Source: Bacteroidota bacterium (GTDB lineage: Bacteria > Bacteroidota > Ignavibacteria > Ignavibacteriales > Ignavibacteriaceae). From it: a stretch of DNA of 9,862 bases. The stretch lies in contig JAJRSV010000271.1 of the NCBI GenBank assembly GCA_024278655.1, forward strand, positions 1-9,862, in the 5' to 3' direction. The position numbers and the translations under genes are program-made. The notes beneath the pieces were generated by a model, which saw only the letters and a program-made list of their open reading frames with translations, had not been told where the DNA came from and made no database searches. Below are positions 6,183 to 9,862 of this stretch, in pieces. The stretch's first letter is position 1, and each line of letters starts with the position of its first letter.

Positions 6183-7448
6183 CTACTTTTTTAAAATTGT
6201 TATAACATTAAAAGTAAACAGTAGTGAACCGGTAAACATTAATGCAAATGAAAAAAGCAACGCCGTTGAATTGTTAAAAGCAAAAGAACCTATCGTTAAA
6301 ATAACGGCAGTCGTCATTAAATAATAGTTTAAAAATGCGAATTTTTCGTTGAACATATCTTTCAGCAACGGGACAGGTTCCAGCCCGACTTTGCTGCTGT
6401 ATTTATGGTACCAGGTTAAAAACGGAATTATCTTATAAATCTGACCAACGATAAGCATAGACAGGAATCCAAAGAAAACAAGATAACCGAAAATAAGATA
6501 AACATTTGGTATCTGACTAAAATCGGTAAAAGAGAAAATCAAACCGAACAGCGTTGCAATACCAAGCATGTAAAAAGAGAATATGGAATATTTAATTCCC
6601 ACGTCACGTTTTTTCCGCAGCCGGTTTTTATAGATCAAATATATCTGAAATAAAAAGAACCCGATACCAACCGCAATAATAAAGTTGCTAATAAGTATTT
6701 GAATTTTGTTATTCTGAAAATGAAAGAATGTATTAATACCTACAAGTCCGGCATTAACCAGATAGAAAGCCCATTTACCGCTTCTGAGCGAATAACCGTG
6801 AGACAGTGTAAACATCGGAATCAGTTTGTACGATACTCCCATCACAACCATAGTAACCCATCCGATAACAGCAACTAAAGCATGAAGCTTAAGATATTGC
6901 AGATGATTTATTTTAATATATGGATGCCACAAATTATATGAGAGTAAAAATCCGGCAACGGCAGTTATTATTAAATAAACGAGTGCAGCTATCAGATACC
7001 AGCCGGTAACGTTCCATTGCTTAACGCGTATAAAGGTTCCGATAAGGTTTACAGAAAAAATTAACACGGCAATATTAAGCAGAACAGCCGAACCGTTAAG
7101 AAGTATGCCAGTATCAAAATTCCAGAAACCGGTTACGAGTCCAATCGTCCCGAGTAAGAAAATCCAGAACTGAATTTCGGCAAGCTTCTCGCTGAATAAT
7201 TTCACCTGCAGAACAACCGGCACAAGCTGAAACATCGCCCCGAATATCGTCATCGAAATCCAGCCCAAAGTAAGCATGTGAGTAATGGCAAGAATCTTCG
7301 GCTGAAAATAAAAACCGGAAATATCTTTGTAGTTAAGCAATAGTAGTAAGTTCAAAACTACAAAGTAAATTATAGCCGCCGCAAAGTATTTGATTATTAT
7401 TTTGAAAGGCGGCGCATAAGCCGATATTATCGAATCCGATTGCTGCAT
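6183..7448 (-). CDS. Twelve-helix membrane protein, NnrS/heme-copper oxidase-like
   Basis: Integral membrane protein of 421 residues, about the length of NnrS. I count 12 hydrophobic helices at roughly 17-38, 50-80, 92-111, 114-140, 149-173, 182-213, 226-244, 249-273, 287-307, 315-346, 371-391 and 396-419. The second helix of each group of four carries G-x3-M-x3-G-x6-P at 62-77, 196-211 and 327-342, the first two preceded by His57 and His189. The NnrS family, a heme- and copper-containing NO-stress protein, has a similar helix with His five residues before Gly and the same Gly-to-Pro spacing (from memory). Other candidate ligands are His182, His217 and His348. It lacks the paired histidines expected in helix 10 of a true oxidase. 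It starts 6 bp after the upstream stop. A NO-related role is inferred. Confidence 0.78.
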   Translation of the reverse strand: MQQSDSIISAYAPPFKIIIKYFAAAIIYFVVLNLLLLLNYKDISGFYFQPKILAITHMLTLGWISMTIFGAMFQLVPVVLQVKLFSEKLAEIQFWIFLLGTIGLVTGFWNFDTGILLNGSAVLLNIAVLIFSVNLIGTFIRVKQWNVTGWYLIAALVYLIITAVAGFLLSYNLWHPYIKINHLQYLKLHALVAVIGWVTMVVMGVSYKLIPMFTLSHGYSLRSGKWAFYLVNAGLVGINTFFHFQNNKIQILISNFIIAVGIGFFLFQIYLIYKNRLRKKRDVGIKYSIFSFYMLGIATLFGLIFSFTDFSQIPNVYLIFGYLVFFGFLSMLIVGQIYKIIPFLTWYHKYSSKVGLEPVPLLKDMFNEKFAFLNYYLMTTAVILTIGSFAFNNSTALLFSFALMFTGSLLFTFNVITILKK

Positions 7449-7454
7449 CCGGAG

Positions 7455-8273
7455 TTAATCCTTTTTTCTTGCTATCACTATTTTGAAATAATTATCGTTT
7501 ACTTTAGTGCAAAATGCCCGGTAACCTCTCTCTTCCAGTTTCGGATACAGCATTACCGGTTCACGGTGATGGTCAACAAGCAGAGCTGTTTTGTCATCAA
7601 TCTGCGAGAGAGTCTCTAAAATTTTTACCATCGGCTCGGGCGGCTCCAATCCGCGCACATCCAATTCCACAATATTCTCAAAGGCGGTAACGTCTATTTC
7701 ATCGTCAGCATGCTGTTGATTCTCTTCTTCAGCCGCTACGGTTTTTTCCTCTCTGTAAAAATAGATTTTAAAAACTTCCCCTTCTTTCCGGGTTTGATGT
7801 GAGTAGCCCATTCTTCCCAATACCGAATAGAGCGGAACCGGTTCGAATGAGTTTATTAAAAGAAGTGTTTCATCTTCCTTTAGTTCTTTTATTTTTTCCA
7901 GAATAAATTTCAGCGGATCCTTTCCGCCGTCAATTATCGGTCTCACATCGAAAGTTACTACCTTTTCGGGATTTATATTTTCCAATGGTTTTTCCTCAAT
8001 ATTATTTTCTGTCATTTTATCTTCCTTTTCGTTTTCCGTTAAAGATACACCGGGCTTAGTTACGCCGATGGAAGAATTCAGTTTTTCCAACAGCAGATTA
8101 ACATCAACTCCTGCAACGCGCGCAGCTTGTTCAACATTTACCCTTCCGGCTAAAGCTTTGCGCAGCACAGGGTTTTTCAGCTTTTTAAAATGCGGACTTA
8201 TTTCAATTAACACATCAAGCGTTTCGGGATATGCCCTGAGCATCTTAGAAATTGTCAGATCTTTCGTAATCAT
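7455..8273 (-). CDS. DUF1858-DUF2249-DUF2249 protein
   Basis: Cytoplasmic protein of 272 residues. Residues about 1-66 match DUF1858 (TISKMLRAYPETLDVL...SPHFKKLKNPVLRK...), in the subtype without the cysteine often seen where SPHFKKL stands. A charged linker (about 70-104) follows, then a DUF2249 domain at about 105-175 (FDVRP at 108-112, GEVFKIYFYRE near its end), an acidic Glu-rich linker (about 176-200), and a second DUF2249 domain at about 201-272 (LDVRGLEPPEPM at 204-215). DUF2249 has a TusA-like fold; these domains often accompany NO-responsive genes and hemerythrin-like proteins, with no proven biochemistry that I know. The gene lies 39 bp after the single-domain DUF2249 gene, with only a weak GGAT before the ATG. 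Confidence 0.9.
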   Translation of the reverse strand: MITKDLTISKMLRAYPETLDVLIEISPHFKKLKNPVLRKALAGRVNVEQAARVAGVDVNLLLEKLNSSIGVTKPGVSLTENEKEDKMTENNIEEKPLENINPEKVVTFDVRPIIDGGKDPLKFILEKIKELKEDETLLLINSFEPVPLYSVLGRMGYSHQTRKEGEVFKIYFYREEKTVAAEEENQQHADDEIDVTAFENIVELDVRGLEPPEPMVKILETLSQIDDKTALLVDHHREPVMLYPKLEERGYRAFCTKVNDNYFKIVIARKKD

Positions 8274-8312
8274 AAAATCCGTTTTTTTTTAACACCCAAA
8301 TCTAAATAAGAA

Positions 8313-8549
8313 TCAGGCAATTTTTTTTATGTTCACACGCCAGACTTCAGGACCCTGTTCAACGTATTCCCATTCAAACGTGCCTTTTCTTTCAGCTTCC
8401 ATTTCGTAATATAAAGGTTTCGGATCGTGATCGTTTATAAGCTGAAACGTTTCACCTATGTTCAAAGCTTCGAACGTTGCAAATATTGTCGGGTGTTTTT
8501 CCCTCGGAATTACGGGACGAATATCAAGCTTTTTTATTTCAGATGACAT
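8313..8549 (-). CDS. DUF2249 single-domain protein
   Basis: Cytoplasmic 78-residue protein consisting of one DUF2249 domain from end to end. Family signatures are KKLDIRPVIPREKHPTIF (7-23; Asp9, Arg11, Pro12, His19), INDHDPKPLYYEM (38-50) and the closing EQGPEVWRV (64-72). These are the canonical motifs of the family, more complete than in either copy in the next gene. Proposed roles include a soluble partner of NO- or nitrite-related enzymes; none is shown. First gene of the operon: a strong AGGAGA (8555-8560) lies 5 bp before the ATG, and a Crp/Fnr-type palindrome lies 69 bp upstream. Confidence 0.93.
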   Translation of the reverse strand: MSSEIKKLDIRPVIPREKHPTIFATFEALNIGETFQLINDHDPKPLYYEMEAERKGTFEWEYVEQGPEVWRVNIKKIA

Positions 8550-8617
8550 TTGAATCTCCTTTTATTTTAATTTCTTTTTCCATACCCTAAAATTAAGCTT
8601 GCAGAGTGAATTTTTTC

Positions 8618-8631
8618 TTGACTTAAGTCAG
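8618..8631. promoter_or_regulatory. Crp/Fnr-type operator, TTGACTTAAGTCAG (HcpR/DNR-like)
   Basis: A perfect 12-bp palindrome, TGACTTAAGTCA (8619-8630), with the outer pair T/G mismatched. It fits TTGAC-N4-GTCAA, the motif described for HcpR regulators, at 13 of 14 positions counting the free N4, and it also resembles FNR/DNR sites (TTGAT-N4-ATCAA). It lies between the regulator's stop and the operon's first gene. Reading the minus strand, TTAATT at 8590-8595 could be a -10 element; a start at A8583 would put the operator centre at -41.5, the class II activation position. That promoter placement is inference; Bacteroidetes-type promoters differ from this model. Confidence 0.72.
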
Positions 8632-8680
8632 ATTAGTTGCTTTTTTTAAGCAGTTATTTTCGGGTGAGTGAATACTTTTG

Positions 8681-9385
8681 TCATTCGGCAAGTTCTTTAA
8701 GCGCTTTTAAATCGCGGATAAATATCACTTTACCCTGCACACTGATTATCTTTTCATTCTGCAGTTTGCGGAAAGCCCGTGAAAGTGTTTCGGTAACTGT
8801 TCCCAGATAAGAAGCCATTGTCGATTTCGGAACGGTTAACTTAACGAACGGCTCCAGAAGTTTATCTGTTTTGTTTAGCCTTATTTCTCTGAGGAGATAT
8901 TTTGCAAGCCTGTTAACTACTTCCTTCGTCGAGAGGTCTTCAATCTGGCTAACCAACGATTTCAATCTTTTTGCAAACCCCGATAGCATCTTCAAAGAAA
9001 TATCGGGGTTTTCTTTAATCAATCTTAAAAACTCATCCTTCGGGAAAAAGATAACAGTGCAATCTTCAAGGCATTGTGCACTCACCGGATAATCGGTGCC
9101 CTCAAAAAGAGGAATATCCGCAAACGCCGTTAATGGTTTTACGATATGAACGACTGTCTCATCTCCGTCGGCAGTAATCTTAAATACTTTTACCGTGCCT
9201 TTAAGTAAAATGTAAAAACCTGAATAGTAATCGCCTTCGTTAAAAAGCATATCATGTTTTGAATAATTTTTCAGCCGGCACAGAGATGTAACATCGCGCA
9301 ATTGATTTTCGCTCAATTCCGAAAACAAGGGAACTTTTGTTATGGATTTTATATGTTCATTCATTTTATAATCGTTGGCTATCAT
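8681..9385 (-). CDS. Crp/Fnr-family transcriptional regulator, HcpR/DNR-like
   Basis: Cytoplasmic regulator of up to 234 residues. A cyclic-nucleotide-like sensor domain (about 15-130) is followed by the dimer helix (about 128-152) and an HTH (about 155-232) with recognition helix TVTETLSRAFRKLQ. Glu199, Ser202 and Arg203 match the ExxSR residues by which FNR reads TTGA half-sites. The FNR N-terminal cysteine cluster is absent (only Cys36, Cys105 and Cys109), so it is not an oxygen-sensing Fe-S FNR. The cAMP-binding Arg-Ser of CRP is replaced by Val101-Ser102, so cAMP is an unlikely ligand. That leaves the DNR/NnrR/HcpR group, which senses NO, often through heme. A second possible start is Met8 (ATG at 9364). 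The adjacent operator and operon are its probable targets. Confidence 0.92.
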   Translation of the reverse strand: MIANDYKMNEHIKSITKVPLFSELSENQLRDVTSLCRLKNYSKHDMLFNEGDYYSGFYILLKGTVKVFKITADGDETVVHIVKPLTAFADIPLFEGTDYPVSAQCLEDCTVIFFPKDEFLRLIKENPDISLKMLSGFAKRLKSLVSQIEDLSTKEVVNRLAKYLLREIRLNKTDKLLEPFVKLTVPKSTMASYLGTVTETLSRAFRKLQNEKIISVQGKVIFIRDLKALKELAE

Positions 9386-9420
9386 AATATCGACTGCAAA
9401 AAATAAGCTAATGAAAGTTA

Positions 9421-9434
9421 AACATCAAAATGTT
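9421..9434. promoter_or_regulatory. Short inverted repeat AACAT-N4-ATGTT in a divergent promoter region
   Basis: Perfect 5-bp arms at 9421-9425 and 9430-9434 around CAAA, 36 bp before the regulator's start codon and 108 bp before the ACT gene. The remainder of the 157-bp divergent region is AT-rich and shows no other clear motif. It does not fit TTGA-N6-TCAA, so binding by the neighbouring regulator is not supported; AT-rich chance is a real possibility. Confidence 0.25.
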
Positions 9435-9542
9435 ATTCTTCTCATAATAAAAATAAAAATGTCCTTGTAGAGTTCATTTCAATTAATTACATTCACATTA
9501 AAGATTAAACATTTCGTTAAAATAAAACAGGGAGAAATAAAA

Positions 9543-9862
9543 ATGGCACTGAATATCAGAAGAGTAGATTACTTCTACACTTCGGTAGAAGACCAGCCGG
9601 GGGAAGCATATAAACTGCTTAAGCAGCTTGCAGATATCGGAGTAAACCTGCTTGCTTTTACAGCTATACCAACCGGACCAATGCGCACACAATTCACTCT
9701 GTTTCCCGAAGACCCGAACAAGCTTACCGAAGCCGCACGTAAAGCCGGCTTTGCAATCGACGGACCGAACCCGGCAATACTTGTTCAGGGTGATGATGAG
9801 CTCGGTGCGCTTACCGGAATTCATAAAAAGCTGTACCAGGCAAATGTCAACGTTTATGCTTC
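9543..9862 (+). CDS. ACT-domain protein, 3' end outside the window
   Basis: The first 106 codons are visible and open to the edge. The translation begins MALNIRRVDYFYTSVEDQPG and continues with EAYKLLKQLADIGVNLLAFT (residues 21-40), TLFPEDPNKLTEAARKAGF and VQGDDELGALTGIHKKLYQA. The pattern (beta strand, EDQPG turn, helix, GVN strand) is an ACT ligand-binding fold, and the ELGALTGIHKKL helix appears to open a second ACT repeat. Stand-alone ACT proteins of this kind are common, cytoplasmic and of unknown ligand. GGAGA at 9531-9535 lies 7 bp before the ATG and decides the start. It is divergent from the Crp/Fnr gene, with 157 bp between start codons; no functional link is evident. Confidence 0.9.
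   Translation, partial: MALNIRRVDYFYTSVEDQPGEAYKLLKQLADIGVNLLAFTAIPTGPMRTQFTLFPEDPNKLTEAARKAGFAIDGPNPAILVQGDDELGALTGIHKKLYQANVNVYA

Noticed and set aside
8681..9385. Assignment of the regulator as oxygen-sensing FNR or cAMP-binding CRP
   Set aside because: The N-terminal Fe-S cysteines of FNR are missing and the Arg-Ser pair that binds cAMP phosphate in CRP is Val-Ser here.
9498..9824. 108-codon minus-strand reading frame
   Set aside because: It lies antisense over the ACT-domain gene, which has a good ribosome site and clear family signatures; this frame has no recognisable protein features.

Overview
The window suggests a member of the Bacteroidetes/Chlorobi assemblage, most likely Ignavibacteria or a close relative. 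The main clue is the C-terminus of the secreted protein at 1777-3201, which carries the NYPNPFNPTTTI type IX secretion sorting domain common in that group. Other clues are the AT-rich intergenic DNA and an operon layout often seen in such genomes. This placement is inference from motifs, not from a marker gene.

Layout. Bases 1-1532 (minus strand) hold a two-component system: a CusR/PmrA-type response regulator and, overlapping it in TGATG, a sensor kinase that runs off the left edge. A divergent intergenic region with a CTTAAG-N5-CTTAAA direct repeat separates it from a secreted parallel beta-helix protein (1777-3201, plus). Next is a self-contained unit: a DUF234-type AAA ATPase (3309-4649, plus) bracketed by two copies of a 37-bp palindrome. 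To its right is about 150 bp packed with short hairpins, which looks like repeat DNA.

Bases 5053-9385 are all on the minus strand. In transcription order they encode a Crp/Fnr-family regulator, a DUF2249 protein, a DUF1858-DUF2249-DUF2249 protein, a 12-helix NnrS/heme-copper-like membrane protein, a MIP18-family (DUF59) Fe-S assembly factor, a 4-helix membrane protein related to the 12-helix one, and a small cupin. Six of the seven are separated by 6-39 bp and probably form one operon. The 131-bp gap behind the regulator contains TTGACTTAAGTCA, a good match to an HcpR/DNR-class operator. The gene set (Crp/Fnr regulator, DUF2249, NnrS-like protein, Fe-S maturation factor) reads as a nitrosative-stress or NO-response operon. 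No nitrite reductase, NO reductase or Hcp is visible, so the actual chemistry is open.

At the right edge (9543-9862, plus) a divergent ACT-domain protein begins and runs off the window.

The most interesting observations are: (a) the 12-helix membrane protein looks like a triplication of a 4-helix unit, and the 4-helix protein two genes downstream looks like a single free-standing unit; (b) the matched palindromes around the ATPase gene and the adjacent hairpin cluster; (c) the HcpR-like operator placed exactly where it would control the operon; (d) the 26-residue cysteine and asparagine ladders of the secreted beta-helix.
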